A stretch of DNA of 64,000 nt from Colwellia sp. (lineage in GTDB: Bacteria; Pseudomonadota; Gammaproteobacteria; Enterobacterales; Alteromonadaceae). The translations under genes and the position numbers were made by a program. A model generated the notes under the pieces. The model was not told the DNA's origin, made no database searches, and saw only the letters and a list, made by a program, of their open reading frames with translations. Shown piece by piece: positions 8,464-16,398 of the stretch (positions are counted from its first letter, which is position 1; each line of letters opens with the position of its first letter). Where the stretch lies: positions 186,001 through 250,000 of the forward strand of contig NZ_JABSPA010000006.1 in NCBI RefSeq assembly GCF_013214175.1. The letters run 5' to 3'.

Positions 8464-9858
8464 TTAGATATCTTGGTCTGTATCACCTCTAAGGTCATTT
8501 TTTGTAACACCAAGTGCATCAATTACAGCTTCAATATCATCAGTTTGTGCAACTAATGCGTCAATAATTGCTTTAATATTTGGTTGAGTAATGCCTTCTT
8601 GAATTAAAATATCAAATGGCATGCCTGTTTTAGCTTTAGTATCAATTACCGCAGCAGCAGCCATAGTTGCTTCTAACGCACCACGTAATTTGTTAGCTAA
8701 TTCATGCTGTTCTTCAACTACTAGTAAGTCATAAATTGAAGCGCCTTCAATCACTTCACCGTCAATGCGAACATATTTAGCGTTAAAGCTGTTTTGTACA
8801 CCTTTGGCATTTAAGAAAATATCTCTGTGAGTGTTATCACTAAAACAAGAATGTTCATCTTCTTGAGAATTTTCAATTAAGGCAATATTGATACGTTCGC
8901 CGGCTAATTCACCGAAACTTAAACGACCCATGCCTTCAAGAATTTTTGCTAACGATACATCGCCACCAGCAACAAAGTTCTGGTAGTGTGCACCGGAAAC
9001 TGGTTCCCATTGCTCGGTAACTGCTTTCAATTCTTTAATAAGTAATTCAGCAGTAGTCACTAGGTATTGACCACGACGAACACAAATATTATCCGTTGTA
9101 GCAACCGTACCTGAAGTACATGCGTTAACTGTATTTGAATAATCTGTTACTGGACGTTGACCAGCCGAATTATCACGTGTACCAGCACCTGATAAATCTT
9201 TGTTTAAATCCTGTCCCCATAATAAAAACTCAATCGCGTGGTAACCTGTAGTTACGTTACGGCCATCTTCACCATGCTCAAAAAGGCCTTCTAAGGTCGC
9301 AGCATCAATGGTTGAGTAATCAGTGGTGTTAGCAATAATGTTATCAGTGATTGCATTAGCTGGGCTTTCCGGACCAGATAAACCATCTACAGGCTCTACG
9401 TAATCAATAATTGCTTCACCTAATGGCCATGCATTGATTAAACCTTCAGGGCCTTCACCAGCATCATCTTTGCCTAATGTGCCATCAGCTTTTAATTCAT
9501 CGATAGGACCTTGGCGAAAACGGTAAACTTCAGTTTGTCCGTATGGTTCGCGTGAATCTAGCCAAGCTTGTTTTGCTAAAGCAAAATTAGCCGTTGTTGG
9601 CGCTGCAACAAATGACTCAAGAACAACTTTAAGCTCAGTAGCACTGATTAGTGCGTCTGAATAAGCTGCATAAGCAATATTAGCGTTAGTTTTAATAACA
9701 TCGTCACGGGTAACAAAAGTACTTACACCGCTTTTACCGGCAGCACCGTCTACGCCAACAACACCTGAGATACCGTCATCGCCGTCTTCTACACAAGCCG
9801 TTAAGCTTAAAGCAACGATTAATGCTGCTGATATTTTTGAAAAAGAACTAAATTTCAT
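8464..9858 (-). CDS. Imelysin-family lipoprotein with collagen-like linker (IrpA/ICMP-like)
   Basis: A 464-residue protein and the first gene of the iron operon. Its signal peptide has the lipobox LTAC, so it should be lipid-anchored. Directly after the anchor is a Gly-X-Y tract: glycine at every third position for seven glycines (GDDGISGVVGVDGAAGKSG). The mature domain carries the canonical GxHxxE imelysin motif as GYHAIEFLLWG, with WPLGEAIIDYV and a GERINIAL segment also typical. Known homologues (IrpA of cyanobacteria, ICMP of Pseudomonas) are iron-regulated; peptidase activity is claimed for some members but is not general. SD GGG lies upstream and a Fur box is 32 bases before the start codon. 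Confidence 0.88.
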   Translation of the reverse strand: MKFSSFSKISAALIVALSLTACVEDGDDGISGVVGVDGAAGKSGVSTFVTRDDVIKTNANIAYAAYSDALISATELKVVLESFVAAPTTANFALAKQAWLDSREPYGQTEVYRFRQGPIDELKADGTLGKDDAGEGPEGLINAWPLGEAIIDYVEPVDGLSGPESPANAITDNIIANTTDYSTIDAATLEGLFEHGEDGRNVTTGYHAIEFLLWGQDLNKDLSGAGTRDNSAGQRPVTDYSNTVNACTSGTVATTDNICVRRGQYLVTTAELLIKELKAVTEQWEPVSGAHYQNFVAGGDVSLAKILEGMGRLSFGELAGERINIALIENSQEDEHSCFSDNTHRDIFLNAKGVQNSFNAKYVRIDGEVIEGASIYDLLVVEEQHELANKLRGALEATMAAAAVIDTKAKTGMPFDILIQEGITQPNIKAIIDALVAQTDDIEAVIDALGVTKNDLRGDTDQDI

Positions 9859-9889
9859 GTTTACCCTAATCCCTAAAAGTTAAATTACA

Positions 9890-9908
9890 AATGATAATGG
9901 TTCGCATT
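9890..9908. promoter_or_regulatory. Predicted Fur box upstream of the iron operon
   Basis: AATGATAATGGTTCGCATT matches the gammaproteobacterial Fur pattern AATGATAATNATTNTCATT at 15 of the 17 defined positions. It lies 32-50 bases upstream of the leftward imelysin start, where it would cover the promoter. This is the only regulatory site I can support in the 308-base divergent gap 9859-10166; the rest should hold the promoter of the rightward S46 peptidase gene. Confidence 0.7.
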
Positions 9909-10166
9909 ATAACTATGATTAAGATTATGTCTACACTTTGTTACATCTTTTAAACATAAATAACGCATTTTTCATATAGCGCGCGGTATTAACAAACTAC
10001 CTTTGTAGTGATAACGGCCATTTACACGCTTTTAACCATTATTTTTAGTGTTTTTTTGACTCTAGCCCTGTACTAGCGCAAAATCCGCACGTGTTAACAA
10101 ATAGTAACGTCGCTATATGCGAGCTATTAACGAAGAAATAACTAAGAAATTTTTGTTAGGGATATT

Positions 10167-12362
10167 ATGAAAAAACTTAAACAATTACTTACCTTAAAAG
10201 TAATGCTGCCAGTACTAGCGCTAAGCAGCACGGTAGCATTAGCCGATGAAGGTATGTGGCAACCAAACCAATTACCAACAATCGCCAAAGAATTAACTAA
10301 AGCGGGCTTAAAATTAAACCCCAATGACTTAACCGAACTAACCGGCTTCCCTATGGGCGCCATTGTTAGTCTTGGTGGTTGTACCGCATCATTTGTTTCT
10401 GACCAAGGCTTGGTGGCAACTAACCATCATTGTGTATACGGCTCAGTACAATACAACTCAACCGCAGAAAACAATTTACTTAAAAATGGTTTTTTAGCTA
10501 AAAATTTCGCTGAAGAATTACCGGCAACACCAGGTAGTCGCATTTATGTAACAGAAGAAATTACCGAAGTAACTAAACTAGTAAAATCAGGTATTTCGAG
10601 CAAAATGTCCGGTAGTGACCGCTATAAAGCAGTTGACACAAATTCAAAAAAATTAGTCGCTGAATGTGAGAATGATGATAGATACCGCTGTAGCGTAGTT
10701 AACTTCCACGGCGGTTTAGAGTATTACTTATTTAAACAGCTAACTATTCGTGATGTGCGTTTAGTCCATGCGCCAGCTAGCAGTATTGGTAAATATGGCG
10801 GCGATATCGATAACTGGATGTGGCCACGTCACACCGGTGATTACGGTTTTTACCGCGCTTATGTTGGTAAAGATGGTCAACCTGCTGATTTCAGCAAAGA
10901 CAACGTACCTTATAAACCTAAACATCACTTAAAAGTAAACAAAAGCAGTGTTGATGACGGTGATTACATCATGGTACTTGGCTACCCAGGCCGTACTAAC
11001 CGTTACCGTACAGCTTATGAAGTTGAAAATACTTTTTCTTGGACTTACCCACACGCTAAAGCTTATCGCGAAGAGATTATTGATTTAATTCATACTCACT
11101 CTGAAGTTGGCAGTGAAGCACGTATTAAATACGAAAGTACCTTAGCGGGCTTAGCAAATTATGCTAAAAACTATGGCTCAATGATCCACAGCTATAACAA
11201 AGGTACTTTTTTACAACGTAAACAAGAGCTTGAAACTAACTTAGCTAAGTGGCTAAAAAGCAGTTCAGAGCGTAAAGCACAATACGGTGATACCTTATCA
11301 GGCTTAAATAAGCTTATTAAGCAAGATGACAAACAACAAGCACGTGACTTGATTCTTGGTTATATGCGTTACAGCAAAATGTTAAGTACAGCTAAAAGCT
11401 TACACCGTTTAGCTATTGAGCAACAAAAACCTAATCTTGAACGTGAACGTGGTTATCAAGAACGTGATATTGCCCGTTTTGAACAAGGCATGAAGTCTGT
11501 TGATCGTCGTTTTGATGAGAAAATTGATAAAGAAATCTTAGTTGCCATGATTACGCACTATGTTGCGCTACCTAAAGCTGAACGTCTTAAATCATTTGAT
11601 CAATTCTTCGGCTTAACTAACAGCACAGCTAAAAACTTCAATGAGAAGAAGCTACGTAAGCAATTAAGAAGAATGTACAAAAGCACCAAACTTAACTCAC
11701 AAGAGCAACGTTTAGCCTTGATGAATAAATCGGTTAGCGACTTTAACAACAGCAAAGACCCGTTTATTCAATTAGCGGTAACTAGCTTTAAAGAGCGTAA
11801 ATCCATTGAAGATCAGTCAAAAGAATTAGCGGGTAATATTCAAGCTTACCGTCCTAAATACATGGAAGCGTTAATTGCTTATTTTAACGATAACAACTTA
11901 CCAGTATATGCCGATGCGAACAGCACTTTACGTATTACTTACGGTAATGTTAAAGGTTACTCTCCGCAAGATGGTTTAACGGCTACGCCTTATACCACCC
12001 TTGAAGGTATCGTTGCTAAAGATACTGGTGTTGCACCATTTGATGCGCCACAGAAGCAATTAGAGCTAATTAAGAACAAGCATTACGGCGAGTACGCGAA
12101 AAAAGCCCTTGGCTCAGTACCAGTTAACTACTTAGGCACCCTAGATATTACCGGTGGTAACTCAGGTTCACCTACATTAAACGACAAAGCTGAATTTGTT
12201 GGTTTAGTGTTTGACGGTGTTTATGAAAGCATTATTGGTGATTGGGATTACGATACTAAGTTAAATCGCTCAATTCACGTTGATGTGCGTTACATGCTTT
12301 GGGTTATGGAGCACGTAGATGGCGCCACTAACCTAATTGAAGAGATGGATATTGTTGAGTAA
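10167..12362 (+). CDS. S46 family dipeptidyl peptidase, DPP7-type
   Basis: A 731-residue exported serine peptidase. The signal peptide cleaves near ALA-DEG. The catalytic triad is visible: His in ATNHHC (87/88), Asp215 in DIDNWMWPRHTGD and Ser666 in TGGNSGSP. The S46 position that decides S1 specificity lies 18 residues after the serine (Arg673 in Porphyromonas DPP11, Gly in DPP7). Here it is Gly684 in VFDGVYE, so preference for hydrophobic rather than acidic P1 residues is inferred. It would act in the periplasm, removing dipeptides from oligopeptides. It is monocistronic, with its own terminator. A decayed copy of its last 30 or so codons follows. Confidence 0.93.
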   Translation: MKKLKQLLTLKVMLPVLALSSTVALADEGMWQPNQLPTIAKELTKAGLKLNPNDLTELTGFPMGAIVSLGGCTASFVSDQGLVATNHHCVYGSVQYNSTAENNLLKNGFLAKNFAEELPATPGSRIYVTEEITEVTKLVKSGISSKMSGSDRYKAVDTNSKKLVAECENDDRYRCSVVNFHGGLEYYLFKQLTIRDVRLVHAPASSIGKYGGDIDNWMWPRHTGDYGFYRAYVGKDGQPADFSKDNVPYKPKHHLKVNKSSVDDGDYIMVLGYPGRTNRYRTAYEVENTFSWTYPHAKAYREEIIDLIHTHSEVGSEARIKYESTLAGLANYAKNYGSMIHSYNKGTFLQRKQELETNLAKWLKSSSERKAQYGDTLSGLNKLIKQDDKQQARDLILGYMRYSKMLSTAKSLHRLAIEQQKPNLERERGYQERDIARFEQGMKSVDRRFDEKIDKEILVAMITHYVALPKAERLKSFDQFFGLTNSTAKNFNEKKLRKQLRRMYKSTKLNSQEQRLALMNKSVSDFNNSKDPFIQLAVTSFKERKSIEDQSKELAGNIQAYRPKYMEALIAYFNDNNLPVYADANSTLRITYGNVKGYSPQDGLTATPYTTLEGIVAKDTGVAPFDAPQKQLELIKNKHYGEYAKKALGSVPVNYLGTLDITGGNSGSPTLNDKAEFVGLVFDGVYESIIGDWDYDTKLNRSIHVDVRYMLWVMEHVDGATNLIEEMDIVE

Positions 12363-12400
12363 ACATTAGCTCAATTAGGGTTTAACAGCCTCTGAACATA

Positions 12401-12427
12401 AAAATCCGGCTATATGCCGGGTTTTTT
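12401..12427 (+). terminator. Intrinsic terminator of the S46 peptidase gene
   Basis: CCGGC-tatat-GCCGG with A-rich upstream and GTTTTTT downstream flanks, 38 bases after the stop codon. Confidence 0.85.
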
Positions 12428-12501
12428 ATTATCTTTGTTAAAAATAAGTTAGGTGCATTTTGTATCACTAACACTTAACTAATGTTAAACCGGCAACTAA
12501 G

Positions 12502-12680
12502 TCACCTTGATGTGCGTTACATGCTTTGGCTTATGTAGAATGTAGGTGGAGCACTTAGATGGCGCCACTAACCCTATTTTAAAAATAGATGAAGAAATGG
12601 ATATTGTTGAGTAAACATTAGCTCAATTAGGGTTTAACAACCTCTGAACATAAAAATCCGGCCATGTGCCGGATTTTTAT
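12502..12680 (+). pseudogene. Duplicated 3' end of the S46 peptidase gene (remnant)
   Basis: From about 12502 the sequence repeats the end of the S46 gene and its downstream region (source about 12275-12427). The shared stretches include DVRYMLW coding, GGCGCCACTAACC, GATATTGTTGAGTAAACATT, and a second copy of the terminator. The copy carries an in-frame TAG after DVRYMLWLM and two insertions of about 13 and 12 bases, so it codes for nothing. Either a whole paralogous copy was deleted down to its tail, or only the tail was duplicated. The remaining bases 12684-12865 show no further gene. Confidence 0.85.
12651..12680 (+). terminator. Second copy of the S46 terminator
   Basis: ATCCGGC-catgt-GCCGGAT followed by TTTTATTTTT. 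It is the better-paired version of the terminator at 12401 and belongs to the duplicated segment. Confidence 0.75.
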
Positions 12681-12865
12681 TTTTATCAGGTAGGAAATTC
12701 GCGGGTTCACTTGTACGGCTTGGTAAAATACAGAATATTAAAATTAATCCCAACACATTTTTTACTATCACTCTTGAAAAAAAACCTAATGACCATATTA
12801 ATTAATTAGCTAAGGCCGTCATTTACTTAAAATGGCGTATGGATTAAAAATAAAAGGGAGGGACA

Positions 12866-13318
12866 ATGCATAACTTTTTGATACAGTTTTTAATAAAATT
12901 ATTACTACTACTTAGTGCATCCCTGTCATTACATTCAGCTCTGGCTTTACCTTTATCTTCGGTATTAGCAAACAAATACTATGCTGTTACTGATCCTGCT
13001 GACCTAGCAGAACAATTCAACGCTAGCACAGTGCTTAACGACTTTACTTATCGGAAAAGTGTTCAGTCAAACCTTCATTTGAGTCTACAGACATTATTAC
13101 AACAAGAGCATAACTACAGCCAAGTTAGCGCACTTTTTCTCGCTGCAATGTTTGCAGCTGATATCGATATTACCCAAGTCAATGTACAAACACTTGCTCG
13201 CTTGGCCTATCAAGAACAACTCATCACTCACACTTATATCCAAGGCAGGCAAAACGCTTTGTATACTCAAAAGTCTTGTTATCAGGCAAAGTTACAATCC
13301 CAGCAAAATTTTTCTTAA
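12866..13318 (+). CDS. Hypothetical exported protein
   Basis: I do not recognise this 150-residue protein. It starts with a strong hydrophobic signal peptide (FLIKLLLLLSASLSLHSALA) after a very good SD (GGGAGGG, 5 bases before ATG). The mature part is helical-looking, with one cysteine near the C-terminus and no known motif. It sits between the S46 remnant and a small membrane protein, both on the same strand, with no evident functional link. Confidence 0.6.
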   Translation: MHNFLIQFLIKLLLLLSASLSLHSALALPLSSVLANKYYAVTDPADLAEQFNASTVLNDFTYRKSVQSNLHLSLQTLLQQEHNYSQVSALFLAAMFAADIDITQVNVQTLARLAYQEQLITHTYIQGRQNALYTQKSCYQAKLQSQQNFS

Positions 13319-13387
13319 TTTAACTTTACGCTAGCGCCATATTTTTTTGGTAATAGCAGCAGCTACTGTTTATTTTAGGAAAATCCT

Positions 13388-13624
13388 ATGGAAGATTTAT
13401 TTTATTTGATGCTGGCCCCGTGGCTACTTTTTGTTGTATTGGCGATTACTGCCTGTTGGTTATTAAAGCTAGCCAAAAAACGTAAAGGCATCGCTTTTGC
13501 CTTTGGTGTATTTGTGCAGATGTTCAGCCCTGACCCTATGGTCGAACAAACCATAAAAATGGTGCAAGTTGATAAAAGAGTCATCAAACAAAAGCAAGTG
13601 GATGCTATAAAGGAAAAGAGCTGA
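13388..13624 (+). CDS. Small single-span membrane protein, unknown function
   Basis: 78 residues: one transmembrane segment near residues 8-28 (LAPWLLFVVLAITACWLL), then a basic KLAKKRKG stretch and a charged, probably cytoplasmic tail. An AGGA SD lies 8 bases before the ATG. No family was recognised. It lies 69 bases after the hypothetical exported protein and could be co-transcribed with it. Confidence 0.6.
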   Translation: MEDLFYLMLAPWLLFVVLAITACWLLKLAKKRKGIAFAFGVFVQMFSPDPMVEQTIKMVQVDKRVIKQKQVDAIKEKS

Positions 13625-13683
13625 TTTCTATGGCTAGTCAGTTGCTTATGGCTAATAGCATTACCTCGAGATGACTACATATT

Positions 13684-14049
13684 TTAAAGCCACTCTTGCT
13701 CTGATGAGGCAACTGTCATGTCACTAACCGTTTCACCGGTATGAGCAGTACTTGCCGGCTCTACCATTAAAAAGTGAGTATCCGGTAACGCTTTCGGACA
13801 ATGTTCAACCCCCTTAGGCACTACATACATTTCGCCCGGATTAAGCACTATATCCCCAGCTTTTAATTGTAAGGTCAATTGACCTTTAAAGACGATAAAT
13901 AACTCATCTTCCTTATCATGTTTATGCCAAACGAGTTCACCATCACCTTTTGCTATTTTGACCAGTTGACCATTAGACTCGGCAATGACTTTAGGTGACC
14001 AGTGATCATCAAACAATGAGAATTTTTCGTTGATATTAATTTTATTCAT
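13684..14049 (-). CDS. Small cupin-domain protein
   Basis: 121 residues with both cupin motifs: G-x4-HxH-x4-E-x6-G seen as WHKHDKEDELFIVFKG, and PGEMYVVPKGVEHCP for the second motif. The three His and one Glu of a mononuclear metal site are all present. It is a single-domain cytoplasmic cupin with no signal peptide. Members range from sugar isomerases to small-molecule dioxygenases and binding proteins, so the substrate cannot be told. It is transcribed leftward after the small membrane protein gene at 14098-14286, with a 48-base gap. Confidence 0.85.
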   Translation of the reverse strand: MNKININEKFSLFDDHWSPKVIAESNGQLVKIAKGDGELVWHKHDKEDELFIVFKGQLTLQLKAGDIVLNPGEMYVVPKGVEHCPKALPDTHFLMVEPASTAHTGETVSDMTVASSEQEWL

Positions 14050-14097
14050 AATTTTTATTTAGCTTATTTTTAGGTAATTATGGCGTTAATGATAGCG

Positions 14098-14286
14098 CTA
14101 GCTTTTAGTTGAGATTTTTCGGCCTTTTAGACTAATGATAAAACCAATAGCGATCAACAATGCAGATAAAATAAGAAATATACCCACACCGACAAAATTT
14201 TGCCTAAACAAATGAAAGACCACAACTAAAGACATCACGATGGACGCCCAATAATAATTTTTTGCTGTTGTTAATAACTTGCTCAT
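14098..14286 (-). CDS. Small two-span membrane protein, unknown function
   Basis: 62 residues when started at the ATG at 14286, which has a clear AAAGGAG SD 5 bases away; an upstream in-frame TTG has none. Two hydrophobic spans (YYWASIVMSLVVVFHLF and GVGIFLILSALLIAIGFII) are joined by a short loop, with a basic C-terminal tail. It is not a recognised family. Confidence 0.6.
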   Translation of the reverse strand: MSKLLTTAKNYYWASIVMSLVVVFHLFRQNFVGVGIFLILSALLIAIGFIISLKGRKISTKS

Positions 14287-14393
14287 ACTCGCTCCTTTGA
14301 TCAAGTAACTATAGTTAAGTTTGAGCTAAGTTTTAGCTATGTTTTTATTCGTCGGTTGCGCTAGCGTTATTTCTTATCGTGGCTTGCTAAGCT

Positions 14394-15170
14394 TTACTTT
14401 ACCGCTTTCCGTAGTGCTTTCTTTAAAAGAAGGCTATTAACAAAAGCACTACTGTCATCAAGCTTGGTTAGGATACTTTTAGCAGGCAAACAATCATCAT
14501 TAACAAATTCAATGATGCTTGGCTCTGGCGAGCAAAAAAGCAGATCAAATGTCAAACGATCCATGCCATACAAACCGCGATGGATCATATTGGCAGAGAA
14601 AACTAATAAATCTCCAGCGAACAGTTTTATTGATTTTCCTTGCGACAACGGCTGATTATTTTTATGACCGTCAAGCTCAAGACGGACCTTTAGCTCTTCG
14701 GCACTATCCCAACGCTTATGTGTTCCAGGAATGAGTTCAAGGCCGGGCTCATCAACTAACGGCAGACGAAAGTGAAGAGCATCACCTCCAGCTAAAGCCG
14801 CTTTCTGTTGTTCAACAGATAAATGATATTGTGGATCTCTATGCCAATAATTACTTTGCTGCTTATTAACGGGATCAAAGAATAACTGGGTATTTAAGAA
14901 ACAAGGCTGTTGTGGTATTAGCTCATTAACAATATTCATAACCTTAGTTGAGCCAATAAAGCTGAACAATCGATTTCTTTGTGTATTATTTAAATATTCA
15001 TTACTGGTAAGATACGCCGAGTTAACCGCTTGTTGACGATAAAATTGTGCATTTTTCTTCTGCCATAACTGATGAAATTCAGTTAATACCGAATGTAATT
15101 CAGAAACTTCCATATCGTTAAGGAAGTTTCGAATCAGTAAGTAGCCCTGTTTTTGATATATTTCTTTCAT
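14394..15170 (-). CDS. Phytanoyl-CoA dioxygenase (PhyH) family oxygenase
   Basis: About 258 residues with the Fe(II)/2-oxoglutarate facial triad of the PhyH family: HxD in NYWHRDPQYH and the distal His in ANMIHRGLYG, followed by an Arg region (DRLTFDLLF) for 2-oxoglutarate binding. The ELIPGTHKRWDS segment is also typical. The start is the ATG at 15170; an in-frame GTG directly precedes it. The substrate is unknown, since members hydroxylate many small molecules. The next leftward gene upstream is the P-loop gene, 23 bases away, so the two are probably co-transcribed. Confidence 0.8.
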   Translation of the reverse strand: MKEIYQKQGYLLIRNFLNDMEVSELHSVLTEFHQLWQKKNAQFYRQQAVNSAYLTSNEYLNNTQRNRLFSFIGSTKVMNIVNELIPQQPCFLNTQLFFDPVNKQQSNYWHRDPQYHLSVEQQKAALAGGDALHFRLPLVDEPGLELIPGTHKRWDSAEELKVRLELDGHKNNQPLSQGKSIKLFAGDLLVFSANMIHRGLYGMDRLTFDLLFCSPEPSIIEFVNDDCLPAKSILTKLDDSSAFVNSLLLKKALRKAVK

Positions 15171-15193
15171 CACTGCCCGCCTGATTTTACTTG

Positions 15194-15700
15194 CTAATTA
15201 TGGCTAGGCTCAGCTATGCACTCAACATTACTAGTCAGCATTTTCTTCATCCCTGCATAGTTTTGATAAAAATCCAGGTGAGCGGATTTTGAGAAAGTAT
15301 CCTCTCTTAGCTCATATTGAGAAATCCACTCGATTAACATAGCTAAGTTCGCATCTTGTGTCGCTTTAGAATCATATTTATGAGGCTCCCACGGACGATT
15401 TTTGGCATTGACAATGCAATCATCAATGCATAGATTCATAAATAGTATTTCTGTTGATGCTGACTGCGCAATGGTTAATAAGTCACTATAACAGCCTTCG
15501 ATAACCCAGCTTTCATGCTGTTGAATAAATAGCTCTATGGCTAGCGTACTTTCAACTAAAGGCGTTCTTGTTGGTGGAGTAGTAGCTTGCCAAGCGAGCA
15601 AATCGAGATCTAAGTGGGCTAGCTTTTCTGTTTTAGCTAATCGCTTAGCTAAGGTAGATTTACCACTGGCTGAATTGCCAAAAATTAATACCTTTCTCAA
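15194..15700 (-). CDS. P-loop NTPase, adenylate-kinase-like small-molecule kinase family
   Basis: 168 residues with Walker A GNSASGKST at residues 8-16 and an early DLDLLAW segment resembling the FlaR/topology-modulation-type P-loop proteins, with an RPWEPHKYDS lid-like region. The start codon appears to be TTG at 15700 with a GGAG SD seven bases upstream; a nearby ATG is out of frame. The substrate is unknown. It precedes the PhyH oxygenase gene by 23 bases. Confidence 0.7.
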   Translation of the reverse strand: MRKVLIFGNSASGKSTLAKRLAKTEKLAHLDLDLLAWQATTPPTRTPLVESTLAIELFIQQHESWVIEGCYSDLLTIAQSASTEILFMNLCIDDCIVNAKNRPWEPHKYDSKATQDANLAMLIEWISQYELREDTFSKSAHLDFYQNYAGMKKMLTSNVECIAEPSHN

Positions 15701-15800
15701 TATTTACTCCCATCAACCTAAAAACTATGTCAGTTAATATCACATACTTTTAAGGCTTACGAAACCTTGCTACCTTGCAAGAACAGGTTAAATAAACATA

Positions 15801-16343
15801 CTAATGTGCTTCTTGAACAAGCCAATTGTCTATTAACATAATAAAGTCATCTTTTTCTGTTAGCTTTAATGCAATTGAAAGCACTGTATTTTCATCAACT
15901 AGGTTCACGTCTTTGGAGAAACTAACTCCTGCCGATAGACCGACATTTTTTTTATTACCCGACTTTCTTTCAAGGTTAATCATTGCCAAGTTTTCAATGG
16001 CTGGTTCACTTAGCTTTAAGATGAAGATATCCATTGCCGGCCGACTGAAGAAATAGCCATTTTCTGCAGGGATTTTATCTATGCTTACCCGCTCGAGAGG
16101 AAAAGAGTATGTTCTTTGGCCCATTTCATCCTCAACGATTGCCGATAAAGTTACCGAATCAACAGGATCAAAAGTAGCATTACTATTTATAGTTACTTTA
16201 ACGGTGATACCAAGCGGGTCAACGAGGAAAAAATCGTCCGGTTTAGCATCCGAAAAATGCATCATGGTGGCTAGCGGCACACTCGAACATGCCGTTGTCA
16301 GTATGGTGAAAAGTAAGGTAAAAATAACTATTGAATACTTCAT
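15801..16343 (-). CDS. Hypothetical lipoprotein
   Basis: 180 residues starting at the ATG at 16343, which has an AAGGA SD; a longer in-frame start would overlap the upstream gene. The signal peptide ends in the lipobox LTTAC-SS. The mature part looks beta-rich (alternating VTLSAIVEDEMGQRTYSFPLERV) and has no known motif. It is probably co-transcribed with the S41 protease gene 55 bases upstream. Confidence 0.65.
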   Translation of the reverse strand: MKYSIVIFTLLFTILTTACSSVPLATMMHFSDAKPDDFFLVDPLGITVKVTINSNATFDPVDSVTLSAIVEDEMGQRTYSFPLERVSIDKIPAENGYFFSRPAMDIFILKLSEPAIENLAMINLERKSGNKKNVGLSAGVSFSKDVNLVDENTVLSIALKLTEKDDFIMLIDNWLVQEAH

Positions 16344-16398
16344 TACTTGTCCTTGTGAGCCAATATGTTGATGAGAAAGTGGGCTAATGGAATGTGTG

